64,000 nucleotides of DNA from Opisthocomus hoazin (taxonomy: Eukaryota > Chordata > Aves > Opisthocomiformes > Opisthocomidae). Within the stretch, counting starts at the first letter, position 1; every line of letters begins with the position of its first letter. Location: the NCBI RefSeq assembly GCF_030867145.1, contig NC_134422.1, positions 6,947,531-7,011,530 of the forward strand, read 5' to 3'. A program made the translations under genes and the position numbers. The notes under the pieces were generated by a model. It was given only the letters and a program-made list of their open reading frames with translations. It searched no databases and was not told where the DNA came from. Positions 1 to 31,700 of this stretch are shown here, one piece after another.

Positions 1-125
1 CTGTAAGTCTCTTTAGGAGATCTAAACCTTACTTGCAAGGGTAGGTCTTGAATTTAGTCTTCCAATATTGCAGCAGAGAATGGTCTTGTAGAGGCAGAAG
101 GAAATGTGCTTCTGGGGTACTGGAA

Positions 126-19855
<19,730 letters not shown>

Positions 19856-21580
19856 TACAATCGTGGGTAACTGTAGAGGTACAGCATCAGTCATAAAAAT
19901 CAGCATTTCCATCAACCTTTTGGAGGAGAAGATGTTTTCCTATCAGGTTAAAAAGTCTTTAAAAACCGTAGCTGTGTTTGTGCTGTATCGTAAATAATCC
20001 AACTATTTCTGTAACAATCATTCTCATTTGAGACCATTGCATTTGAGCGCTCTCATCGTTAATAAGGGAACTACCAGGTAGGCACATGACAAAACTCAAA
20101 CAAAATTATGGCTGTAATGAACATCGACCTTGAAAATCAGGGGTTTTTAAACTAGGCTCGATGGCAGAGAGGTTCTCTTTTACTTGAATTGGACAGCACT
20201 TAGCAGGATCCTGTTTCTCATCGGGAATTTTGGAAGATGACAATATAAAGAACAAATGATGAAGCAGACTCCCAGCTGCTTATGTACAAAATCCAGAGGA
20301 ATAGCTCTCCTACCAGTTTCATAAAGAATGTTACACAAACCGGGCTCAAGGAGTCGAGTCCAAATACTCAGAGCAAGTGCTATTTCTAGGACAAAAAAAT
20401 AAAAAAAAAGGAAAGGAATTTGCCTTTCTGTGAGTTGTTGTAGTCGTACGTATTCGTTGAAGTGAAGAGTGAGCAGTTCTTCCTTCAGACTTCTTGCCCA
20501 TGGATATGCAATGATGTAATTAGGCACTGACGATCATTAGACCCACCAGGCGTGCAGGTTTGGTGTACGTTTCTTCCTTCCACAGTCACCATTGGTTTTG
20601 ATTCTTCTCAAATATTTACAGATACACCAGTTCTAGTTTGACAGCGCTAGAGAATGCACACACCTCGGAAAAAGATCATCTCTGTTTAAGTCTGATGGGA
20701 ACAGGGGCTGCCTTCCACCTAACGGAAGCCATTTTCTTGCTCGCTGGTCCTCTCGGCACTGCACCGCAGCGAGGAAGACACATGGCAGCACAGGGACGAT
20801 ACCCGAGGCGTCGGCCCCGGCGCTGCCGTCGGGTATCGGTCTCGCTGCTGCCGCTGACCTGCTCTCACGGCCTGCTGTGATGGTTCCGTGGCGCAGGTCC
20901 CGGGAAGGAGCTGCCTGAGGAAGTGCTTTTCGGTGCCTGCAACCAAACTCACGTGCAGGGTCCAAGGAGTTGCACACGGCTTACATAAAGTACTATGAAA
21001 CTACTCTGTGCAAGTGGCATGCACCCCGACAAATGACCCTGACAGCTCCGAAAGGCTCACTCAGGAGATGAATTCCGATTTCCTTGGTAAAGTCTCATAC
21101 AAAAAAAAAATTACTCTGTTAAAAATATACTACAAGTAACTGGCTAATTTCTTTTTAGGTGACAAACTTAAATGTGTGGTTCAGTTTGGATCAATAATCT
21201 AAACGTTTTCCTTCATCCTATTCCATACAGAGTCTCTCTCCTGGTCTAAATGATGTTTTTTAGTTTGTCTGTTACTGTTGATACCTACGAGATGGTCGAC
21301 TTTGTATTCTGTATAGCCTGTCCTCGTTCCAGCTGTATATAAGCTTGGATTTACTGCTATGAGTTCAGTAGTTGGTGCTTTTGTAACTTAGCTGTAAGCC
21401 ATGATTTTACTGCCATGTATTTTTACTCAGCACTGTAGGCAATTAAAAGGAAACCCTACATGCTATTTATTGTAGAGTATGTGGAAATCATGTATGTATA
21501 TACACTTAAATATGTGTACATATACAGAATATATGTGTACATGTATTTGTATGTAAATAAAGAGTTTGCTAAATCTGGCA
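19856..21580 (+). other. NXPH2: NXPH2 3' UTR (predicted)
   Basis: The sequence downstream of the NXPH2 stop codon is moderately AT-rich and free of recognisable transposons. It runs to a cluster of polyadenylation hexamers: ATTAAA at about 21442 and AATAAA at 21556. The end near 21580 is inferred from the usual 10-30 nt spacing between hexamer and cleavage site. Short TATGTA and TGTACA-rich low-complexity sequence occupies 21470-21560. A coding explanation for this stretch is not supported. Confidence 0.6.
21556..21561 (+). promoter_or_regulatory. Polyadenylation signal AATAAA for NXPH2
   Basis: A canonical AATAAA hexamer about 1.7 kb after the NXPH2 stop, followed by a TGTTTGTC/TTTTTTTC stretch (about 21594-21610) that could serve as the downstream U/GU-rich element. 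A variant ATTAAA near 21442 is an alternative site. Transcript ends were not observable. Confidence 0.55.
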
Positions 21581-22539
21581 CTTGCTTGTGGCATGTTTGT
21601 CTTTTTTTTCTTTTTAAATGTTGTGTATATAAAGACACAAAGTAAAACCAAGACACTGCAACACATCACTGGACGTTTTTTCCCAGCTGGAATTTGTTTT
21701 TCCAGGAGATAATGAAGCACGCACTGCAGCGAACTGCGCTGCAAGCCCGGGCAGGCTGCCTTCAGCGGCCCTGCGCGGTATTCGAGGAACAAAGTGCGTG
21801 TTTTGACGAAGACAATCATGAACTGTTTAATAATTGTGCAAGGTACGTGAAAAGTAAAAGGGGTTAATCTAAACCAGAAGACGCCCGGCAGCTCCTCGCA
21901 GGCAGGAACCCCGGAGCCGGGCTCTCCCCGGCGCAGAGCCACAGCCACGTCCCGGGCTGAGGTTCCCAGACCTCGGGAAGACCAAGGGCCTGGAGCAAGC
22001 GGCCGTCGCTCTGGGAACCCCCGGAGCGCCCGGGCCATGCAGGGATTCACACAGCAACGCTACTACGAACCAAGGGACGAGTGTTTTACCGGGTTCAACA
22101 GCTGAGCACAGAGAAGCCGTGCCCTCAGCCAGCAGCTTCTCACCTGAAACAGCTCCCCGGCTCTCCAAGCAAGGCTCAGGACGGTGCTGCGCCATCCGAG
22201 CAGCAGCCGGAGCAATGGAGCCTCGACAGCCGGGGATCCAGCCCCAGCCCCAGCCGCTGCCAGCCTGTCCTCTGGTGGAGCACTGGGAAGGGCGGCTTGG
22301 CTCTCCCCGACCGGTGAGGACCTCCCCATGGGAGAGCCACGGCTGTCACCAAGCCCACTTGGCTCCCTCCACGCCTGGCAAACACAAAACGGGGCAGCCA
22401 AAGCCAAAGGCTGCCAAGAGACAGAGGCAGTGGCCCGGAGAGCCTGTGCGCCGGGAGGGGCTGCCTTGGGAGCCTCGGCGGTGGCTTCAGCCCGGCCCCA
22501 GAGCTCTCCCAAGGGGAAGTGAGCCCTCGGCAGCAGCAT
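21581..22539. other. Intergenic GC-rich patch, no gene supported
   Basis: Just beyond the NXPH2 end the base composition turns GC- and CpG-rich (notably 21720-22060). The region has many overlapping long frames on both strands, as expected for GC-rich DNA with few stop codons. None has a recognisable domain. It may be an orphan CpG island or merely a GC-rich patch between repeats. Confidence 0.4.
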
Positions 22540-23254
22540 CAATACAGGCTGGGGCGGACCTGCTGGAGAGCAGCTCTGTGGAGAGGGACCTGGGTGTGCT
22601 GGGGGATGACAGGGTGACCATGAGCCAGCAGTGTGCCCCGGATGCCAAGAAGGCCGATGGCATCCTGGGGTGCATTGAGGAGTGTGGCCAGCAGGTCGAG
22701 GGAGGTTCTCCTTCCCCTCTAATCTGCCCTGGTGAGGCCCCGTCTGGAGTACTGTGTCCAGTTCTGGGCTCCCCAGTTCAAGAAAGATGAGGAGCTACTG
22801 GAGAGAGTCCAGCGGAGGGCTACAAGGATGATGAGGGGACTGGAGCATCTCTCCTGCGAGGAGAGGTTGAGGGAGCTGCGATTGATTAGACTGAAGAAGA
22901 GAAGGCTGAGAGGGGACCTTATCAATGCTTATAAATATCTCAAGGGTGGGTGTCAGGAGGATGGGGCCAAGCTCTTTTCAGTGGTGCCCAGCGACAGGAC
23001 AAGGGGCAACGGGCACAAACTGAGGCACAGGAAGTTCCGTCTGAACATGAGGAAGAACTTCTTCCCTCTGAGGGTGACAGAGCCCTGGAACAGGCTGCCC
23101 AGGGAGGTTGTGGAGTCTCCTTCTGAGATATTCAAGACCTGCCTGGACGTGGTCCTGTACAGCCTGGTGTAGGTGACCCTGCTTCGGCTGGGGGGTTGGA
23201 CTGGGTGACCCACAGAGGTCCCTTCCAACCCCAACTGTTCTGTGATTCTGTGAT
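22540..23254 (+). mobile_element. CR1 LINE 3' end, truncated copy
   Basis: A 5'-truncated CR1 non-LTR retrotransposon. It encodes the C-terminal part of the ORF2 reverse transcriptase protein, with family-typical strings [58 protein letters not shown] and [11 protein letters not shown]. It then runs through the short 3' UTR to ATTCTGTGAT-type tail repeats at about 23240-23254. The frame breaks near 22700, since the upstream part (LLESSS-ERDLGVL...) and the later part are in different frames, so this copy is dead. The exact 5' limit is approximate. Confidence 0.93.
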
Positions 23255-24855
23255 CCGACCGGCGTCCCGATGATCCTGTGCTGGGGCCAGGGGAGAAGGG
23301 AGCCCCGCTCTCCTCACGCCAAGCCCCAGCGCAAGGCGGCAGCTGGAGTGGGAGGGGGAGGAGGGAGCTGGGGTACCAAACCCCATCGTGCCAGAGAACT
23401 CGCCACCACGCATTTTTTCCGATCGCAATAGTGTAAAAATCAGCTTAAAACCATTACGGTTTTTGCAGATCAATTTTGAGAAAGTCGCTGCAAAAAAGCA
23501 CTTGCAATCTTATTGCAGTCAAAATCAGATTAGGAGGAAATTATTTACACCTAAGCAAGGTAAGCAAAACACCATCCAATGGCTCAAAGGAAGTGACAGA
23601 CTTCATTAGGTCAAATTTCACACCGCCCATGTAAACACAACTGAATTTGATGTAATTTCACACAGAACCGGCCGTATTTTAAAAAACATTTTCCTGTAGA
23701 ATAGGTGACTATTTTAGACCAGTTTCAAATTTCAGTGATTGTTCTTCTCACGACTCTTATTCAAATTATTTTAAAATAAAAATTGGGAAGACTAAATACC
23801 ATTTTTAGAAAGTGTCCCAAGCGGGCAGTAATGACTTACGACCGCAGCAACTTAATCTAACCTAAAAATTCTTGCTACACATCAATTTAATCCAAACCTC
23901 AGCGGTACAGTTTTGCACACGTTTATACCAACGCAAATGTCTATTTAAAGCCCTTACTAAATGCACTTCCTATTGTTTGCCACATCCTGTGGGAATACAC
24001 GTAAAATAAGCCAAATAAAAAGCTAATTCACGATCCGCACGTAAGCATCAGGCTTTCTTCCGATGCAGCACTGCGGGAACCCTGCGCATTTGGTATTTTC
24101 CCTCTGAGTCGTTTCAGCTCGAACGGGGAGGTCACTCGGTGGGGTTTTTCTTCTCCCCTCCATTTTCTTCTCCCATCCCTCGGTCCCTCAGCCCCTCCAC
24201 CCTCCCCTCAGTGCCAGCCCCAGGCTCTCGCGCCGGCCCCAGCGGCGAGCGGGGCAGGAGGCGGCGATGAGCCGAGCGCCGGGTGCTGCGAGCTCCCTGG
24301 GGCTGCTGCATTTTCTTCTTCGGGGGAATTTACCAGGCAGCGCTAAAAGAGCAAAGCCCTGAGTAACCTCGAGCAACGAGGCAAAGGTGTTCGGCGCAAA
24401 TCAGCCTCTTGCACCGCCTTATTTTTTTTTATTTTTAATTGTAATTCAAGGACATTAGAATTCGCTGTTTGTTTTACACTCCGTTGACCAGCATAATCTG
24501 GATAATGTTTTATTTATAGTATAATAATGATTCGTCATTACCACTGTCCCTATTCGAATACGCACAGTTGAAAAGACAGTAACAAGTGGCATAGACGAAG
24601 TAGCTCCATGAAACGCACATCAATCAAGCAGGTTTTCAGCTGTAGGGCGTCTCGTTTGAAAAACCAGATGTTGCCACTGCTGTCCCTGTCTCTTGTGAAC
24701 GCCTCTCGCTCGCATCCCTCAGGAGCCGCTTTCTTCTTTGTTTTAAAACTAGCAAATAAAGCGATGTTTCTCACGTATCGGCAGCTAGCACCGAACGGGA
24801 CTTGGAGGATATTGCCTGTACTGTATTCACCTCTGACAAAACCCTGGGAATTCTT
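23255..24855. other. Intergenic, no gene seen
   Basis: Unique-looking sequence between two CR1 copies. The first part is AT-rich. A GC-rich stretch at about 24180-24310 (many CGG/GGC triplets) is followed by more AT-rich DNA. No domain, RNA gene or recognisable transposon was found on either strand. Confidence 0.5.
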
Positions 24856-25188
24856 AGAATCACAGGTTGGAAAAGACCTCTAAGATCATCGAGTCCAACC
24901 ATCCACCCAACATCCTCATGCCTGCTAAACCATATCCCGAAGTGCCACATCCACACCTTTTCTGAACACCTCCAGGGATGGGGACCCCACCACCTCCCTG
25001 GGCAGCCTGTTCCAAAGCCTGATCACTCTTTCAGTAAAGAAGTTTCTCCTAATATCTGATCTAAACCTCCCCTGATGCAACTTGAGGCCATTGCCTTTCG
25101 TCCTATCGCTAGTTAGTTGGGAGAAGACACCAACACCCGCCTCACTACGACCTCCTTTCAGGTAGTTGTAGAGAGCAATTCGTGTCAT
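24856..25188 (-). mobile_element. CR1 LINE 3' end, older copy, inverted
   Basis: Read on the minus strand this is the 3' end of a CR1 element: an ORF2 C-terminal fragment with [26 protein letters not shown] and [17 protein letters not shown], then the 3' UTR with the GGTTGGAC and ACCTGTGATT-like terminus at 24856. The encoded variants ([15 protein letters not shown]) mark a CR1 subfamily different from the copies at 22.5, 28.3 and 37 kb. It is 5' truncated and only about 330 bp long. Confidence 0.93.
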
Positions 25189-26124
25189 CTACTCACAGGT
25201 TTGCAAAACCGAAATCATAACCGTGTGTCAGGTCCTTGGTGGGCTCAGGTCTCCGGAGCTGGGACACAGACGCCGAGCCACGTGCCAGCAGGCAGCTCCC
25301 CGCTGCCCCCAGCCCAGCTTGCTCCACGCGCCCGGAACACACCGGCTCCGCTAAAGAGGGATCTGAGGGACTGGTTTTATGGAAGAGGCGAGCTGTGATG
25401 AAACACCCCACGTCCATCAAACCACACCTCGCTCGGAGGGTCACTGAGCACAGGGCTGGGTGGGACTGCTCAGAGCTGCAGCCAGAAGGGAGGGAGAGGA
25501 CTGAGTCTGCTGGACGCTGCCGGCAGCGCGATCTTCCCGACGAGACTGCTGCCCTGACCACACCACACAGCTCTCCAGCCCCAAATACCTGTGGGCTTTC
25601 AGTCAGAAGCAAGCCGCCAGCTGTTGGTACTCTCAAGCAAGAAGCCCAGCCACCTGCACTAAAGCTTGAAGGAGAAAAAAACAACCCACAAAAAAATGCT
25701 TTTCCAGAGATGGAATTCAGTCTCCAACTCAGCATAAACCCAGCACCAGCTGCAGCCCAATTAAAAAGCAATTATGTTCATGGGAAAACAGTTTATTCAG
25801 GGAAGAAAAAAATGCCATCTACATGAACAGTGGTAGGACTCAAACAAGACCCCAGAAGAAACATCAGCACCTTCCTCTTCGACAGCAAGGGAAGAGCCAG
25901 GCGAGTCAGACAGCATTTCGTGCGCTGCTCTTGGGTTTTGTCCTTAAGTCAGAACAGAGGAAAAAAAAAGAAAATCCACTGGTCCGGGGACTTTTTAATG
26001 TATTTTCTTTATCTTGTGAGAAATCCACCCATGATTGCCTGCCCAGATATGGGAAGAGGAGTTATGCAGCTAAGAGGGTTATGAGTTATGAGGGTGTGGA
26101 GACAATGAGCCTTTCCCTGCTGCT
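25189..26124. other. Intergenic, no gene supported
   Basis: GC-rich in the first half and A-rich in the second. Long overlapping open frames of about 190 codons exist on both strands (25193-25771 and 25236-25826), but they have biased composition, no domain, and mirror each other. I read them as chance frames. Confidence 0.45.
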
Positions 26125-26398
26125 CAGGCCAGACAGCTGCAGGACAGGAGCGATGGCCTCAAGTTGCGTTGGGGGAGGTTTAGGTTGAATATTAGGAAAA
26201 ATTTCTTTACTGAGAGAGTGGTCAGGCATTGGGACAGGCTGGTCAGGGAGGTGGTGGAGTCCCCATCCCTGGAGGTGTTCAATAAGCATGTAGATGTGGC
26301 ACTTCGGGACATGGTTTAGTAGGCATGGGGGTGTTGGGTGGATGGTTGGACTTGATCTTAGAGGTCTTCTCCAACCTTAATGATTCTGTGATTCTATT
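26125..26398 (+). mobile_element. CR1 LINE 3' end, short copy
   Basis: The last part of a CR1 ORF2 and its 3' UTR on the plus strand. Decayed coding matches correspond to [39 protein letters not shown] and [11 protein letters not shown] (spaces between runs are mine). The 3' UTR contains GGTTGGACTTGATCTTAGAGGTC and ends in TTCTGTGATTCTATTCT. The subfamily resembles the copy at 24.86-25.19 kb, which is in the opposite orientation about 1 kb away, so the two form an imperfect inverted pair. Confidence 0.92.
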
Positions 26399-28287
26399 CT
26401 GTGGTGCCAGCAGCACAGAGCCAGCCCAGGGAGTGACCACAGTCCCTGGCAGCAGGCAGGGCTCGGGGCACAGCCTGACCACGGCAGCAGCCGAGGAGCA
26501 ACTGTGCGAAAGCTGCTTCTGCAGCACTTTCTGACACTCCCCTCGCCCCTCCCGCTGTCGCGGGGAAACAAGGCAGGTTTCTCACCAGCCTGATCCCAGA
26601 CCAGCACCTCGCCTTTCAACCACCAGCCCGCACATCTGCCCCTGGCAGCTCCACGTTTTGCCTCCCTCGGATGCAAATCCCATTTCTCCCTTCTCCTGCC
26701 TCATCCCCAGACAGCACGTGGCTCCATCATTATGCAGTCAATTAAGCTTTGGCTACCTTATCTCAACAGCCTCAAATAAGCTGGTCATCTTCCTGAAAGG
26801 TGATATATTGTAATTGGTTCCAAACTGGCAAGAGAGAGAATAGTGAAATATGAGACTCTGAGGTTATTATTTGAATTAGCCTTGAAGTTAAAAATGGCCA
26901 AAAAAAAAAAGCACCTAAAGTTATTGGGGTGTTTGCTTAGGTCTCCTCGCCCTGGTCAGGTTTGTGTGCTGTTGCAGCTGGTGTTACTTCCCAGGGCACA
27001 AGGCTGGGGACCTCCTGTTCCAGAGATGCTGCCGATCGCAGCGACGCTGCCGGCTCCCAAACGCCGGCGACGGCGCAGATCTGCCGCGCTCACGAGCACG
27101 GAGAGGGCAAGGGCTGCAGGAGCCCGGCCCGGGGCACGGTGCAGGTGCTCAGCCTCTGCAGGATCTCTGTTACCCTACACCTCAACAGTTCTTTGGAGTC
27201 CACAGCTCAGACAGTGCCAGCCAAGATCAAAGCAAACGACTCTTCCTTCCAGCTGGGAGTTGGGAACATCACAGGAGGTTTCTTGCATTGCTGCGACCCT
27301 CACTCATCTGTGTGATGAGTGATGAACACCGAAGCATCCAAGAGAGCCGAGTCTGGATAAATGCCCCAGCTACGGGGTTTTTAGATGGGTGGGCACTGAC
27401 ACACTCCCTTCCCTCTGCATTCCAAAAGCCCCTGATGAAATGCAACTCACCCTGGGCTCTTCTAAAAAATGACAAAGGTGTCTCCTCGCAGGAGAGGGGC
27501 TGGGGCTGTCCACCAAAGCTAAAATGACACAGGGGCTGGATGCACGGCTGCTGCTCCCTGCAGAGCGGCAGCAGACCCGGAGACCCCGCTATGGGGGGCC
27601 AGCACCAGGCATTCCCCCAGGGACGTGGCAGCAGCGGCGCTACCCACTACAGTACTTGCCTCAGTTCACGTTATTCCCTTCTAGTCTGTTCTAAAAGAAA
27701 AAAAAAAAAAAAAAAGTTCAGATTTTCAAGAACTGATCAGGGAGGAGCCTTCAGCCTGGTCGAAGGCAGCAGCACTCGCACTCTTCCCCCACCTTCTCCT
27801 CTAAGGAGCACCCAAAGCACGTGCTGCGGAGCAGACTTGCACTGCTAACCCAGCACAGGGTACTGAACACAGATTTCTGAGCAGGTAAACCAAAGGATTA
27901 AAAATATTTCAAGTTGCCATACTGAGGATGCTAAGCAAGCCTACTTATTATCTAGCACTTAAGACTGCTTAACTCCAATCCACTTCTCACGTCAGATTTA
28001 TTTCAACGACTGAAGTCAGAAATGCTACAGTGAGGATTTGGATTAGCCAAAGCGCCCTGGGAGAACAAGATGCCAGCTCACCCGAGCTTCTTGGAGGAGA
28101 TGGCACACGGGGTGACGGCTCTGTCCTGATGAATACCCTCCCTTCCACCTCCTTCTCCTGGTTTCACAGCACAGACACCACAGACACTCGACCCACAGCC
28201 AAGCACAACCCAACTGCTCAAAGTGAGAGTGGCAGCTCCGGTGAACCAGACCCAAAGCTCACCAGTGCGTCCAGGCACTGAGGGATA
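26399..28287. other. Intergenic, no gene seen
   Basis: Contains an AT-rich block at about 26720-26900 that looks low in decay, a GC/CpG-rich patch at about 26990-27170, and a poly-A run of about 18 at 27698-27715. Open frames of 100-190 codons overlap each other in several frames across 26.4-27.5 kb with no recognisable domain. No transcription unit can be supported. Confidence 0.45.
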
Positions 28288-28753
28288 CAGAATCACAGGA
28301 TGGTCGGAGTTCGAAGGGACCTCTGTGGGTCATCTGGTCCAACCCCCCTGCCGAAGCAGGGTCACCTACAGCAGGCTGCACAGGACCGCGTCCAGGCAGG
28401 TCTTGAATATCTCCAGAGAAGGAGACTCCACCACCTCCCTGGGCAGCCTGTTCCAGGGCTCCGTCACCCTCAGAGGGAAGAAGTTCTTCCTCATGTTCAG
28501 ACGGAACATCCTCTGCTTCAGTTTGTGCCCATTGCCCCTTGTCCTGTTGCTGGGCACCACTGAAAAGAGCTTGGCCCCATCCTCCTGACACCCACCCTGC
28601 AGATATTTATAAGCATTTATAAGGTCCCCTCTCAGCCTTCTCTTCTTCAAGCTGAACAAGCCCAGCTCCCTCAGCCTCTCCTCGTAGGAGAGATGCTCCA
28701 GTCCCCTCACCATCCTTGTAGACCTCCGCTGGACTCTCTCCAGTAGGTCCTCC
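28288..28753 (-). mobile_element. CR1 LINE 3' end, inverted copy
   Basis: On the minus strand this encodes the ORF2 C-terminus with [55 protein letters not shown] and [18 protein letters not shown] (given in pieces), followed by the 3' UTR and a terminal CTGTGATTCTG at about 28288. The coding remnant is open through the whole copy, so decay is modest. It is close in sequence to the plus-strand copies at 22.5 and 37 kb and opposite to both. Confidence 0.94.
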
Positions 28754-31700
28754 ATACTTCTTTGATTTAGCAAAAGGAGTGGACAGAGAAATCTATTTTG
28801 ATTCACCACACCAGCCATCTTCAAAACAAGCAGAGCCCCTTCTTTAAAATACGAGCAGTGAATTGTGTTGCCAGAAGCAGATTAATTGCAGCTTCCAGGA
28901 AAAACTCTGAGCTTATTTCACATTGACTTCTATTCCCACTTGAATTAAGTTCCTTATGTTACGCCGACTCATTTGAATTTTTTGAATTGGTTTTGCATAG
29001 TATCATTTGCTGATGTGCTATCTTTAATTACATAACACACACACACTCTCCAACTGCATTATTAATGAAAGTGTTTTTAATTAAATGGCTCTCAGCATAA
29101 CATTCAGTCATTAATTTCCCATGCTCAGGATGTGGAGAGATTCTATTCTGATGGTCTGGGGAAACTTTCTACTTTAGATGAGGGTTACTTCGGAAGTGCC
29201 AGTTTTAGAGCGAAGCTGGAAATCATTACGAGCAGTGAATCACCCTCTCAGCAGCTGGTACCGCAGTTCTGCTCTGCTGGGCATGACCTGCTCTTCAGCT
29301 CGAGAGCTCCTTTTGCTCTGCCACGCTTCACCACAGGTCACTTCCAGATGCCTCTCGCTGGTCTCACACATGTTCCACAGTGAGGAAGATCAGAGTTAGC
29401 TTTTCAGAACAATTTATACTTGGACAATGGCACTAAGGCTGCATCTTCTACAAGTAAAAAGCTCTGCACCCTCCTCTCCATCTACATCGCCCGCCTGCCT
29501 CCTCTCTAAGAGCACTCAAAGTTCAAGCAGCAGCCAGGAGCACTCATGCTCTCAGGGACTGGGCTTTTCTTCGCCCACCCACCAGAGGCACAGCCCCACA
29601 GCAGGACATCATGCAGGCTCTGCTGTAAGCATCCCTAGCAGGCACCTGCTGCAGAGATGGCCAAGCATGGCCAAGAGAGCAGAGAACAGCATTAAAACCA
29701 TCTCCCTCCCCCTCCAAGCTAGCCCAGATTTAACATTGCCTTACTCGAAGATGGCAAGTCAACCTCTTCTCCAGCCCAGTCTGGGAAAGAAGGCCCACCC
29801 AAGCGGTCCTGTGCAAGCTTTTCCGTGCCACAAAGTCTCCAGAAAGGATTCGTTTTCACCTCCATTTATGCCTTCTATTTACTGATTACAAACAACTCCT
29901 GTTTTTTGGGTTTTTTTTTAAAAGTTCTAGGAGAGTATTTGCCGGAAAGATTTTGGAAGTCTTGGAAGGAATTTTTCTGTCTTTCTCAAAGCTCAGAGGA
30001 ACTCCAGAGTAACAAGATTGTACACTACTTGTACTGTTTGACCTGCAGGTTTTGTGGTTAAGCTTGTCCATCTTCCCCAAAGCCAACTGCATATAAAACT
30101 ACTCTGCTAGGACTGTTCCTGGGACTCCTATCATCTCATTAGTCTCTACGCAATTAAGTCCTAGCAACACATAGCCCTAGACCTTTGCTTCTGAGTAATG
30201 AAGTCCTTCCCAAAACACTGTCCTCTCACTCCTCAGGCTTAAAAGCCTTCTGTCAATGCCATGGTGCATGAGGAAAGGATCAGCTCCCACCCATCCCGTT
30301 CTCCTGGAAGCCCAGCGCCCTGGCTTACCTCTTACCTCCTGGTCCCTCCCTGCTCCAGCTGCGTTGCCTGCTGTAAGCTCACACTTTGCAATCCCTCTCT
30401 GCTGCGCGGCCCTGCAGCTGCTGTGCTCTTCACAGGGCGAGGTTGGTCCTTCCAGCTCTGCTCCTGCAGCCTAACCACGGCGAGAGACCTGCCACCAGCT
30501 CTCGCAGCCTCCAGCTCGCTTCAGCCGAGCAGAACGCGGCCTTGCGCAGGAGGAGAAGGCACACAGGGAGGGTATAAATTAGAATAAATGCTCGGAAACC
30601 TTCCGTCAATAAAACAAAATAGATCCCTTACTTCCTTGGGAACCAAGGGGACTGAAAGGACTTCACCTAGGAAGGTCAAGACCTCACTAAATATCACGGC
30701 GAGACTCACCTCGGAGTCACCACGCTCCAGTGTGGTGCCGGGGTCATGCCACAGCCAGCTGGGCGCAGAACCGGTGTCTGCAAAGCCTCACCGTTACGGA
30801 TGATCGTTTCTCAGGGTTTTTAATGGAAGGGGCAAGAAAAAGGGTGAACATAAAAAAACGTAATAAAAATCTACTATGTCAAGAAGATACCATACATGGA
30901 CCGCCAGTGCATTTAAAATGGAGAAGAGAAATAACTCCGGTATTTCTGTATGACAAGACTGATGATAATATATACCCACGTTCCCAGCACTTCATGTAGG
31001 CATAAAACATCACACCATAATGAAGATAATTGAAAGTATGACTTTCATCAATATTTAATTAGCATTTGGTCCTAACTCATTATTTTGGTACAATTAATTT
31101 GACACGTTGCTGTACGGCCTGCACAGCTTTCCTTCCAGAGGGCTGTTTTATTGGTGGGACATAAGTAACACCAGACACGTGCACCTTCCCCGAGGCTTCT
31201 AGAGGGCTATGAAATACGGGGAATATGACTGACATTTTAATTTACTGCAGGACACAGAAACATAATATTGAAGCTCAAAATATGCACGTGTATTTGGCTA
31301 ATAAATTTTTGTAATAAGGGAAATATTCTACTAAACTAATATTTTCAGAAAACGAATTGTACCGTCATCACGCCTGCCTTTTCCTCGCTGAACCCCCTGG
31401 CTTACGTACCCAGCGAGCACTCAGTAACCCAAACCAGCAGCGCCTTACGTCAGCAACCTGAAACCTCCCTAACTACCAGTTTTAGAGATGACTCCCCATA
31501 AACCCGTAGGAACCGCTACCAAAAAAGCGGATCTTCAGGCGATCACAGAGCACGAGACGACTCACGATGACGGGGATACGCTTTACAGGAACAGGCAGAC
31601 GGACAAAAGATGCTTCACAGTAATTTTGTCGGTCAGTCCAGCTTAGAAAATGACTTTAGAGAGCACTTGGTGGCAGATGTAATGCGAAGCGCAGTTTTCT

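Noticed and set aside
22119..22790. Plus-strand open frame of 223 codons
   Set aside because: It lies in GC-rich DNA with overlapping frames on both strands and its second half is out-of-frame CR1 sequence, so it is a composition artefact.
25193..25826. Mirror-image long open frames on both strands (about 190 codons each)
   Set aside because: Overlapping open frames on opposite strands of GC-rich DNA are expected by chance; neither shows a domain.
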